Below are positions 24,274-31,743 of a stretch of DNA of 64,000 bases, one piece after another. The position numbers were made by a program, and so were the translations under genes. The notes under the pieces were generated by a model. The model made no database searches. It was not told where the DNA came from and saw only the letters and a program-made list of their open reading frames with translations. Numbering within the stretch: position 1 is the first letter of the stretch; every line of letters begins with the position of its first letter. Source of the stretch: Candidatus Ozemibacter sibiricus. Lineage in GTDB: Bacteria > Muiribacteriota > Ozemobacteria > Ozemobacterales > Ozemobacteraceae. The stretch lies in contig QOQW01000004.1 of NCBI GenBank assembly GCA_003327425.1, positions 1 to 64,000 of the forward strand, in the 5' to 3' direction.

Positions 24274-24729
24274 ATGGTTGGAAAGCAGGTCGGAGACATT
24301 CTGGCCCAGGCACAGCAATTCCACCAGGATTTGAGTCGCTTCTACGACAACCTCGAGAAGGTGGCCGATCGTGAACGAGTGAAGATGTTGCTGAAATATT
24401 TCAGCCACCAGGAGCAGGCGCTGCAAGAAAGCCTGCGCGATTTCGAAGCCTCGATCGGACAGGAGGTGCTATCCACCTGGTATAAATTCCCACCTGAGTC
24501 AGAAGGCAAGGACCTTCTCGAACGACTGCACCTCGAGCCCTCGATGACGGTCAACCAGGTGGTGGAGATCGCTCTGGCCTTGATTGATTGTCTGGCCAAG
24601 GTCTATCAGACCGCCGCTGAAACCGCCCCCACCGAAGAGGTTCGCGAGGTGTTCCGCCACCTCCTCCGTCTCGCTGACCGCCAGCGGGACCGGCTGCAGG
24701 AGCAAGGCGAGGCGGTAAAAGATCTGTAG
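24274..24729 (+). CDS. Ferritin-like helical protein lacking diiron ligands
   Basis: 151 residues, almost entirely helical, with heptad-like stretches (FHQDLSRFYDNLEKVADRERVKMLLKYF; LLRLADRQRDRLQEQGEAV). Length and helix pattern match the ferritin-like gene at 15767, but the ExxH ligand pairs are missing: the equivalent helix reads HQEQALQE and the last helix ADRQRDRL. It is therefore unlikely to bind a diiron centre and may be a structural or regulatory partner. A good AGGAGG precedes the ATG and it is the last gene of the Rnf/octaheme operon. Function unknown. Confidence 0.6.
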   Translation: MVGKQVGDILAQAQQFHQDLSRFYDNLEKVADRERVKMLLKYFSHQEQALQESLRDFEASIGQEVLSTWYKFPPESEGKDLLERLHLEPSMTVNQVVEIALALIDCLAKVYQTAAETAPTEEVREVFRHLLRLADRQRDRLQEQGEAVKDL

Positions 24730-24902
24730 AAGGCTCTCCCCGGCGATCGGGCCACCTCGCCGTCGAGCACGTGATGGTGCGGCTGACGCGCCCCGGCCGT
24801 CGGGCCCTGCCCCCTAGACGGCCAGTCGGATGCCTCGATCCGTCGCTGGCGAGTGACAGAGGATCCCTCCCTTCTGGGGTAAGGTCTTGGTCCAGGAAAT
24901 TC

Positions 24903-24931
24903 TTGAAAAATCACTTCGCTCTCAGTAGCAT
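24903..24931 (+). promoter_or_regulatory. Promoter of the porin-cytochrome operon
   Basis: -35 TTGAAA (24903-24908), 17-bp spacer, -10 TAGCAT (24926-24931), 47 bp before the start of the 12-haem periplasmic cytochrome. It separates this operon from the upstream Rnf/octaheme operon. Confidence 0.5.
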
Positions 24932-24978
24932 CAACTGGTATTTCTTTTTCCTGCAGTACCCCCTCGAAGGCGGTGGAT

Positions 24979-26031
24979 ATGGTCGGAAAGCTGGTCTCGG
25001 GCCTGAAGTGGTGGCTTCCCCTCGTTCTGGCGGTCAGCGCCGCCTCGTTGGCGCTCGGCGGTTCGCCGACCGCCGGCCCCGGGTTCATGAGCCGGACCGC
25101 CTGCCTGAAGTGCCACAAGGGACAGGCGATGAAAGATACCGTGCACGCCCGTCTCCCCGTCGGCACGCTGCGCCTCGACAAGCTCGAGTGCGAGGCCTGC
25201 CATGGCCCCGGAGAAGCCCATGTCGTCGAGAGCGGTGTCAAGGAGAAGATCGTCCGGCGACCTGCCGCCCGCGTGGTGAAAGACCTGTGCCTCGCCTGCC
25301 ACCCCAAGGACCGGGCCGATCTGGCCGCCTGGAAACGTGATGCCCACTACCAGCACCCCGACCTCGACTGTCTGACCTGCCACGATATCCACAGCGGCAA
25401 GAACGTGGCGCAACTGGTGAAAGGCCAGAACGACCTGTGCCTCGGGTGCCACCAGGACATCGGCGCCCAGTTCGCCCGTCCCTATCGCCATCCGCTCGGC
25501 CAGGGACAGCTCGAGTGCGCCGACTGCCACAACGTGCATGGCAACGACCGGATGCGCGGTCGGCCCGCTGCTCGCCATGCCATGTGCACGAAATGCCATA
25601 GCGAGGTGAAAGGGCCCTTCATGCATGAGCACAAGGCCGTCACCGATGACGAAGGCTGCCTGAACTGCCACCAACCGCACGGGGGGGCGGCGCGCAAACT
25701 GCTGAAGCAGACCGACAACCAGCTCTGCCTCGTCTGTCATCAGGATGAACTCGTCCTCAACCCGATCACCACAGGGTCTGACCGGCGGTCTCGAACCACG
25801 ACCGAGCACTCCCGGCTGCCCGTGTTCCAGGGCCGATGCGCGACCTGCCACGGGACACCGTTCAACCCCGTCGTCGGGGTTCACACCATCGCGGTGCCTG
25901 CCCACGAATGCGCCCTCTGCCACGCCAGCATCAAGGGGGTCGACCACACCCGCTTCATCGCCCAAGGCCGATGCATCGACTGTCATACCGACATCCACGG
26001 CTCCAATCACTCCCGGGCCTTCCTGGATTGA
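24979..26031 (+). CDS. Periplasmic 12-haem c-type cytochrome, MtrA/DmsE-like
   Basis: 350 residues from the ATG at 24979 (AAGG upstream; a GTG two codons earlier is possible). Signal peptide about 1-34, then twelve CXXCH motifs, beginning CLKCH (42), CEACH (71), CLACH (104), CLTCH (131), CLGCH (154), CADCH (180), CTKCH (203) and CLNCH (227) and ending CIDCH near the C-terminus. Repeats of the type CxxCHxxHG and many spaced His residues suit bis-His coordination, as in MtrA/PioA/DmsE decahaem proteins; two extra motifs make it longer than the usual ten-haem form. With the following barrel it should form an electron wire through the outer membrane. Confidence 0.9.
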   Translation: MVGKLVSGLKWWLPLVLAVSAASLALGGSPTAGPGFMSRTACLKCHKGQAMKDTVHARLPVGTLRLDKLECEACHGPGEAHVVESGVKEKIVRRPAARVVKDLCLACHPKDRADLAAWKRDAHYQHPDLDCLTCHDIHSGKNVAQLVKGQNDLCLGCHQDIGAQFARPYRHPLGQGQLECADCHNVHGNDRMRGRPAARHAMCTKCHSEVKGPFMHEHKAVTDDEGCLNCHQPHGGAARKLLKQTDNQLCLVCHQDELVLNPITTGSDRRSRTTTEHSRLPVFQGRCATCHGTPFNPVVGVHTIAVPAHECALCHASIKGVDHTRFIAQGRCIDCHTDIHGSNHSRAFLD

Positions 26032-26041
26032 GGTTAACGCC

Positions 26042-28231
26042 ATGTGCATCCGCATCATCCGCCGCTTCATCGCCCACCTCGCTCTGGTCCTGTTCCTGAT
26101 GCCGCCGCTCGGCTGGGCCATCGCGCCAGAAGACGCCGCCCAGCTCGCGAGCAAGGTCGCCCAGACCTGGACGACCGACGGCAGCACCCGCATCCGGACT
26201 GTGCGCGACCGCGACGGCAGGATCCTCTCGCAGCGCATCTACGATCGCACCACCGGCCGCTTCCTGCGGGAAGGCGCTCCCGGCATCATGTCGGGGGCCA
26301 TCGCCAGCCCTGCCGCCGCAACGACGCCGACGCCCGCGCCGCCGGCCTGTGAGACCGCCAGCACCGAACAGAAGGCCGAGCCGAAGAAGAAGGCCAAGAA
26401 GAAGATCGAACCGCCAGCCTGGACCGGCCACCTGACGCTCGGCAGCCGCCTCGACGAGGTCGACCAGGGCCGCGTCCGTTCCTACGAGGAGCTGTACAAA
26501 GGCGAAAAGGATGGCATCGGCGTGGCGCACTTCGACCTGCGCCGGGTATCCACCCGCCGTCTGTTCCGGATCGGCGCCGAATCGTTCGGCACCTGGAACC
26601 ACTCGATGGGCGCCCGCCTCGATTTCCGGCATGAGTCGGCCATGAGCATCCGGGCGAAGTTCCGCCGCACCGAATGGGATTTCGGCACGGTGCTCGATCC
26701 CGAAACGCTGCGCACCTCCTTCCAGCTCGATGCCGGGTGGGACCGCCCCGACCTGCGCTATTGGCCTCGCGTCGTGGTCGGCTTCCGGGGCCAGGAGATC
26801 ACCGGCGACATGCTGCGCCTGCAAGGCAGCACCGCCCAGGTGCACCCGCGCGACCGGTTCGCCAATGCCTGGAACCCTTCGTCCCGCGATTTCACCTTCG
26901 GGGTGTTCGTCGGCCAGGGCCGATGCGATGCCTCGCTGTCCTATGCCGAGAATGTCAACCGCAACAGCGACACCAAACTCTACCAGCAGGACATCGATTT
27001 CAACGGCATCCGTGATCTGCTCCAGATCTGGAAGTGGCAGCAGAACTTCAGCAAAACCCTGACCGGGAAGGTGGACTACCGCTTCAACGACCGCTATTCG
27101 CTCGGGATCAGCGTTTCGACCACGCAGACCGACAACGAGTTCGACACCATCCGGCTCCGGCAGGAGCCGGTCGGCTTCGCTGGCCAGCGCACCGACCAGA
27201 CCGGCCTGCATGGCCAGGATCACGGCTGGCTCGACGGCCACACCCGCCTCGAAGAGTACGTGCTGCAGGCCCGCCCCGACGACCGCTGGGACGTCGAAGC
27301 CCGGATCGAACGCCGCACCATGCGCGCCCGCGCCGACGGCCGGCTACGGTGGTTCGACAACGCGGGAATCCTGACCGCCACAGATGACACCGCCACCTGC
27401 AACCGCATCGATGAGGGACTGGCCGAGGTGCGGGCCGACTATCACGGCTTCGCCCGGACCCCGATCTATGTCGGCTACCGTTGGCTCGACCGCGAAGAAC
27501 TCGATGACGACACCCTCGGCACCTACGCTTACAATGCGGCAGGCAACCGCACCTGGCAGCCAACCACCCGCGCCCTCGACCGGTGGTCAACTCTCGAATC
27601 GGTCGAGAAGATGGGCTTCGTTGGCGTGCATCATGCCTTCGACCCGCGTTGGAGCATCGATCTGCGTCACGAGACCGGGCAGGTCACCGACCAGCATGGA
27701 GCACGAACCGGCTACAACCTCAAGAGCCTGGTCGGCACCTTCGACAAGACCCGCCAGGTAGCCGTGGTACGCGCCCGCCCCGACCCCGACTGGTCTATGC
27801 TGCTGAAACTGCGCCGTGACCAGACCGACCGGGGCGACATCGGCGCCGCGGACGAACGCCGGGCCGTCGCCCTCTTCGCCACCTGGACTCCCGCCCGGCG
27901 CAAGTTCACGGTCGGCAGCGGCTACACTCGCACCATCGGCGATCTGCAGCTGCGCACTGCCAGCTTCCAGGACGAGATCGAGACCGTCTCGCTGAACGGC
28001 ACCTACCGGTTCGACGATCGCTGGTCGGCGACCCTCGACTTGTGGCAGGCAGCGACGGGCGATGTCACCCGCCAGGACTACCAGACCGGTCAGATCAAAC
28101 TGCGACGCCAGCTAAGGAAAGGCCATGAGGCCTCGATCGGCTATGCCCGACGCTTCTTCGAGAACCGCGACCGCCCGGTCGAGGACTTCACCGCCCACGT
28201 CTTCCTGTTCGCCTACGAGCTTCCCTTGTGA
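26042..28231 (+). CDS. Outer-membrane beta-barrel of a porin-cytochrome complex (MtrB/PioB-like)
   Basis: 729 residues from the ATG at 26042, 10 bp after the cytochrome stop. A signal peptide (to about 28), a soluble segment, a Lys-rich linker (KAEPKKKAKKK, about 115-125) and then roughly 600 residues of alternating polar/hydrophobic strands (TGHLTLGSRLDEV, SLSYAENVN, YSLGISVSTTQT, ATLDLWQAATGD) ending in an aromatic strand with FLFAYELPL. This is the profile of large MtrB-type barrels that encase a multihaem cytochrome. It lacks the N-terminal CXXC typical of Shewanella MtrB. Its position between a periplasmic and a lipoprotein multihaem cytochrome supports the conduit role; similarity to a named family must be checked by profile search. 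Confidence 0.8.
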   Translation: MCIRIIRRFIAHLALVLFLMPPLGWAIAPEDAAQLASKVAQTWTTDGSTRIRTVRDRDGRILSQRIYDRTTGRFLREGAPGIMSGAIASPAAATTPTPAPPACETASTEQKAEPKKKAKKKIEPPAWTGHLTLGSRLDEVDQGRVRSYEELYKGEKDGIGVAHFDLRRVSTRRLFRIGAESFGTWNHSMGARLDFRHESAMSIRAKFRRTEWDFGTVLDPETLRTSFQLDAGWDRPDLRYWPRVVVGFRGQEITGDMLRLQGSTAQVHPRDRFANAWNPSSRDFTFGVFVGQGRCDASLSYAENVNRNSDTKLYQQDIDFNGIRDLLQIWKWQQNFSKTLTGKVDYRFNDRYSLGISVSTTQTDNEFDTIRLRQEPVGFAGQRTDQTGLHGQDHGWLDGHTRLEEYVLQARPDDRWDVEARIERRTMRARADGRLRWFDNAGILTATDDTATCNRIDEGLAEVRADYHGFARTPIYVGYRWLDREELDDDTLGTYAYNAAGNRTWQPTTRALDRWSTLESVEKMGFVGVHHAFDPRWSIDLRHETGQVTDQHGARTGYNLKSLVGTFDKTRQVAVVRARPDPDWSMLLKLRRDQTDRGDIGAADERRAVALFATWTPARRKFTVGSGYTRTIGDLQLRTASFQDEIETVSLNGTYRFDDRWSATLDLWQAATGDVTRQDYQTGQIKLRRQLRKGHEASIGYARRFFENRDRPVEDFTAHVFLFAYELPL

Positions 28232-28260
28232 TCCGACACATCCTGCAAGGAGTGATGCGC

Positions 28261-30141
28261 ATGTCGTCCCATTCGCCCCGAATCCTGGTCTACCTGGCCC
28301 TATGTGGTATCGTGGCCGTCGGTCTGGCCGGCTGCGTCCTGAAACCCGGCAACAACGACTCGTCGTCAGCCCCCCCCTCGCTGCTGCCCACCACGACCAG
28401 CCCGTCCGACCCCCTCTTCACCACTCCGGTGACCTATATGGGCAACGCGAATGTGGCGACCGTTTCATTCTCACACTTCACGCATGTCCAGCAGGCCAAT
28501 CAGAGCTGCGCCCTCTGCCATCCCTCGCCCTGGAACATCGCCAGCGCCACGGGCAATGCCAGCCTCCTGGCAGGCCTTCGCACCATCGCCATGACCATGG
28601 CCGAGATGTACCAGGGCAAATACTGCGGCAAATGCCACAACGGCGTGAGCGCATTTTCCGTCAAGACAGGCTGCAGCACCTGCCATGCCAATCTGCCGGC
28701 CAACGGTCCCGATGTGGTGTTCAACCTCGCCAACTCCGGCAAGGTCCTCTTCAAGCACAGCAGCCACGTCAATTCCTACAAGAAGACCTGCAACGAATGC
28801 CATGATACCCCCTGGCCGATGAAGAGCGAGACTGGCAAGCACACGATGGCCCAGATGTATGCCGGGGAATCCTGCGGCAAATGCCACACCGGCGCGGTCG
28901 GGCAAGGCTTCGACCTGAAACTTTCGCAGAACTGCCAGAAATGCCATGCCGACTCCCATGAAGGGATCAGCCCATCGGTCATCTCTGCCACGAACTGCGT
29001 GAAATGCCATCAGAAGATCGTCGAGGAGTTGAATACCCCGAATCCCGGCAAGCTCTTCCATGCCCGCGATTTCATCAACGGCTACAGTTCGAGTCCGTCG
29101 TGCGCCGAGTGCCATGCCCACGAAGCGGTGACCAAGGGCAAAGCTGGCGCGACCGGCGTCAGCTCCGGCTTTTCCAACACCACCATCACCTGCCAGACCT
29201 GCCATTTCACCAATGAGACCGAACAACTGGCCGCCGGCGCAAAGCATGACTTCCGCCTGCGTAAGGCGTCTCGCGAGCTGTGCGCGACCTGCCACCATCT
29301 GCGGTACACCTACGATCCGGCCTTTCCCGAAAAAGTTGGATTCAAAGCCGGCGATATCTCCACCAGCAACATTCCTCAATACCTTATGACCATGACCTAC
29401 CGGATCGGTACTCGTACACTGCCCAGCCTGGGCGATGCCTCCCTGATCGCCTCCACCACGGCCGCGGCACGCAGCAGTTCGGCCGCCTATTTGGCCAGTG
29501 TTACCCAGTATCTCCTCACCAGCGCCAAATCCGCGCCGCCCACCAGCGACGGGTTGATCCATGGCGGCAAATATCCGCACTATTCTGGACAATACGATCT
29601 CCTCATGGGCGCGGAAGCCGACACCACCGTGCCCTTCTCCAAGGACCTGAATGGCGATCCCCTGGCGTACCCCGAAACCAACCACAAGCAATTCGCCAAT
29701 GCTTGCACCGAATGCCACATGCATCGCACCGCAGGCTCGGGAAAATTCGGGCACACGTTCCTGACCACCGAGGAGGCGTGCAAGAAATGCCATACCAGCG
29801 GTATCAATAAGCATGACTACATGAACCAGATCGAGAACGACGACAACCACACCGGTCTGCTGGTCGATCTCGGTCATGAACTCGATGCAGATGGCAATGG
29901 GCAGGTCAAATGGGGACGCAGCGGCGAAGATCAAGATCTGGTGAAGGTCATGAACAGCAACGTTATTTCATCAGGATCCAAGCTCCTCTTCCTCGGGGCC
30001 GCCTGGAACTTCCAGACCATCGAAGAAGACCGCAGCAAGGGGATTCACAACTTCAAGTATGCCAAGGCTCTCCTCGAAAACAGCCTCAAGATCATCAAGC
30101 AGATCAAAGCCCGCGAGAATATCACCTTCCCCTTGCCCTGA
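28261..30141 (+). CDS. Lipoprotein 12-haem c-type cytochrome (outer-surface terminal cytochrome candidate)
   Basis: 626 residues from the ATG at 28261, placed by AGGAG eight bases upstream. The signal peptide ends in a lipobox (VGLAGC, about Cys23), so the protein is a lipoprotein. Twelve CXXCH motifs follow, from CALCH and CGKCH through CKKCH in the last third. The first half contains two c7-like triheme modules with segments AEMYQGKYCGKCHNG and AQMYAGESCGKCHTG, close to the c7 cytochrome at 16529. The rest is haem-sparse, and the C-terminal 120 residues have no CXXCH. As third gene of the cytochrome-barrel-cytochrome set it is the likely outer-face electron exit, functionally like MtrC/OmcA but not evidently homologous. 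Confidence 0.85.
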   Translation: MSSHSPRILVYLALCGIVAVGLAGCVLKPGNNDSSSAPPSLLPTTTSPSDPLFTTPVTYMGNANVATVSFSHFTHVQQANQSCALCHPSPWNIASATGNASLLAGLRTIAMTMAEMYQGKYCGKCHNGVSAFSVKTGCSTCHANLPANGPDVVFNLANSGKVLFKHSSHVNSYKKTCNECHDTPWPMKSETGKHTMAQMYAGESCGKCHTGAVGQGFDLKLSQNCQKCHADSHEGISPSVISATNCVKCHQKIVEELNTPNPGKLFHARDFINGYSSSPSCAECHAHEAVTKGKAGATGVSSGFSNTTITCQTCHFTNETEQLAAGAKHDFRLRKASRELCATCHHLRYTYDPAFPEKVGFKAGDISTSNIPQYLMTMTYRIGTRTLPSLGDASLIASTTAAARSSSAAYLASVTQYLLTSAKSAPPTSDGLIHGGKYPHYSGQYDLLMGAEADTTVPFSKDLNGDPLAYPETNHKQFANACTECHMHRTAGSGKFGHTFLTTEEACKKCHTSGINKHDYMNQIENDDNHTGLLVDLGHELDADGNGQVKWGRSGEDQDLVKVMNSNVISSGSKLLFLGAAWNFQTIEEDRSKGIHNFKYAKALLENSLKIIKQIKARENITFPLP

Positions 30142-30165
30142 CCGCCTGACATCGCAAGGATTCAA

Positions 30166-30197
30166 GCACCCCCGGCGGGACTTCCCGCCGGGGGTGC
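30166..30197 (+). terminator. Stem-loop terminator after the porin-cytochrome operon
   Basis: Perfect 15-bp inverted repeat (30166-30180 and 30183-30197) with a two-base centre, 24 bp after the lipoprotein cytochrome stop. Only a weak T-rich stretch follows (30200s), so termination may be partly factor-assisted. The rest of the 332-bp gap up to rpmB holds a CCGGCAC-C-GTGCCGG palindrome (30284-30298) and the rpmB promoter; no other gene was seen. Confidence 0.7.
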
Positions 30198-30407
30198 GGC
30201 TTCTGGACACCATTGTCTTCTTTTCCCTTCGCTTCTCGCGTCTCTCGCCTTGGGTGGCGGCAGCGGCTCCCAAGCGAGGTTCACCGGCACCGTGCCGGCA
30301 CGCCATGGTTTGACCCCATCGAACCCTCATGGCACGCTGGTTTCGTGCCCCCATGCATTCCAGGGGGTCGCCCACCTTTGACCCACAGAAAACTTCGCGA
30401 TCAAGCC

Positions 30408-30436
30408 TTGCAAGCTATGTACATTTCTGATAGAAT
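30408..30436 (+). promoter_or_regulatory. rpmB promoter
   Basis: -35 TTGCAA (30408-30413), exactly 17-bp spacer, -10 TAGAAT (30431-30436), followed by a GGAGG ribosome site and the rpmB ATG at 30474. One of the best sigma-70-type promoters in the window. Confidence 0.75.
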
Positions 30437-30473
30437 GAGTTTCTACTTCGCCTTTTGACCGGAGGAAAGAGAC

Positions 30474-30665
30474 ATGTCCAGGAAATGCATGGTTTGCGAC
30501 CGCGGTCCTCAGACCTTCTATCAGCTCAGCCACTCCCACCGCCGGACCAAGCGCCGCTGGAGCGTCAACCTGCAGCGGAAGCGCATCATGTTCCGCGGGA
30601 AGATGATGAAGGGGTACATCTGCACCCGCTGCCTCGGCACGCAGAGCGCCCAGCTCGCCGTCTGA
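30474..30665 (+). CDS. rpmB: 50S ribosomal protein L28
   Basis: 63 residues, normal length for short L28. It begins MSRKCMVCDRGPQ and contains the conserved SHRRTKRRWSVNLQR, then an IC-TRC pair (CTRC). The CxxC pairs at 5-8 and about 51-54 identify the zinc-binding (C+) form of L28. It is part of the large ribosomal subunit. It stands alone between its own promoter and a UUCG terminator, independent of the cytochrome operon upstream. Confidence 0.95.
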   Translation: MSRKCMVCDRGPQTFYQLSHSHRRTKRRWSVNLQRKRIMFRGKMMKGYICTRCLGTQSAQLAV

Positions 30666-30693
30666 GGCCTCAACCGACCGTCGTCTTCTGTCC

Positions 30694-30728
30694 CCACCGC
30701 GCTCTTCGGAGCGCGGTGGTCGGTTTTT
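30694..30728 (+). terminator. rpmB intrinsic terminator with UUCG tetraloop
   Basis: 11-bp perfect GC stem (30694-30704 and 30709-30719), TTCG loop, then a five-T run at 30724-30728. Textbook rho-independent terminator 28 bp after the rpmB stop. Confidence 0.92.
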
Positions 30729-30782
30729 CCTTGAACTCTTTCGGACAACGACACGGCCCGGCGATCAGCTCAGGATCTATGC

Positions 30783-31316
30783 TCAATCCTGCCGGCTGAC
30801 CAACGCGGGGTGCTGGCGCGTCAGCATGGCCGACAGGATGACGCCAAGAAGCGCCTCAGGGCCGACATGCAGGAGGTTGTACCCGAGGCCCACCCCGAGC
30901 GCGCCCATCCAGGTGACGGCAGCCGGGTTTCCCCCCGTGAAGAAAACGGCGCCAGCCACCACATGGCAGGCCAGCCGCGCCAGGTTGGCCACCAGGCTGG
31001 CCACGGCGGCCCGGGTCGGGGTGGCCCAGACCCACACGCCCGCCAGGCCCAGGCTGGCGAAGGCGAGCGGATAGTCGAGCACGCACTGCACCGGATGCAC
31101 GACGAACGGCTTGAGGACGGCCGACAGCACCCCCAGCAACGCTCCCGTCGTTACCCCGACCCGCCAGCCGCGCCGGGCGGCGAGAATCATCACCGGCCAG
31201 AACCCCAGCGAGACCGAGCCCCCGCTCGGGAGCTGGAACAGCTTGACCTGCGCCAGCGCCAAGCTCACGGCCAGCATCATGCCGCTCTCGGCCAGCACAG
31301 GCACGCGCCGGTTCAT
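30783..31316 (-). CDS. ThiT-like energy-coupling thiamine transporter (S component)
   Basis: 177 residues from the ATG at 31316, giving the usual ThiT length; an Arg-rich N-terminal extension from the ATG at 31436 is possible. Six hydrophobic segments and the ThiT signature blocks are present: LAQVKLFQLPSGGSVSLG, AARRGWRVGVTTGALLG, and VVHPVQCVLDYPLAFASLGLAG, the last lining the thiamine pocket in known ThiT. It would import thiamine with the shared ECF ATPase/T components, which are not in the window. No TPP riboswitch pattern is visible upstream on the minus strand. An extended -10 (TGC TAAAAT, 31453-31445) lies directly before the longer start. Confidence 0.8.
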   Translation of the reverse strand: MNRRVPVLAESGMMLAVSLALAQVKLFQLPSGGSVSLGFWPVMILAARRGWRVGVTTGALLGVLSAVLKPFVVHPVQCVLDYPLAFASLGLAGVWVWATPTRAAVASLVANLARLACHVVAGAVFFTGGNPAAVTWMGALGVGLGYNLLHVGPEALLGVILSAMLTRQHPALVSRQD

Positions 31317-31743
31317 GTTCTTCTGGGCACGCGGGCCTGCCGTCGGGCGCCCAGAGGCCGATGCCCCACCATCACCATTTCGACAAGCCCTCCTTGGAGC
31401 CTGCCGACCGAGACCGGGCCGGCGGCGATTCTCCATCGGCCCCCATTTTAGCATATTCCCTTCCGCTCATAAGGCTGCCCAGGCCCAGAGCAGAGCGAAC
31501 ACGCCAAGCTCCCCTCCAGTGATCACCATAGACACATCGGCCAGACCAATCGGCAAACCAATCGACCGGGCCGTTGGACGCGCCAGGTTCGGCCGTCGAC
31601 CGCCAGCCATCGAGAAGGCGGCGATCCCTGGTGGTGCCCTGCCGAAACATTGATCGATCAGGTCTGGTCGCCCTCCTGGGGTTGTCATTCGCCTCCGGAG
31701 AAGTAGGGGTTGGCACGGGGGTATGCTAAACTGGTCGCAGTCT
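31317..31743. other. Divergent intergenic region with two extended -10 elements
   Basis: Holds the possible Arg-rich N-terminal extension of the ThiT-like gene (31317-31436, minus) and, on the minus strand, TGC TAAAAT at 31453-31445, whose predicted start point is close to the ATG at 31436. On the plus strand TGC TAAACT (31725-31732) lies 11 bp before the ATG at 31744. Nothing else was recognised. Confidence 0.35.

Noticed and set aside
31317-31743. TPP riboswitch expected before a ThiT-type gene
   Set aside because: No CTGAGA plus downstream conserved block could be found on the minus strand.
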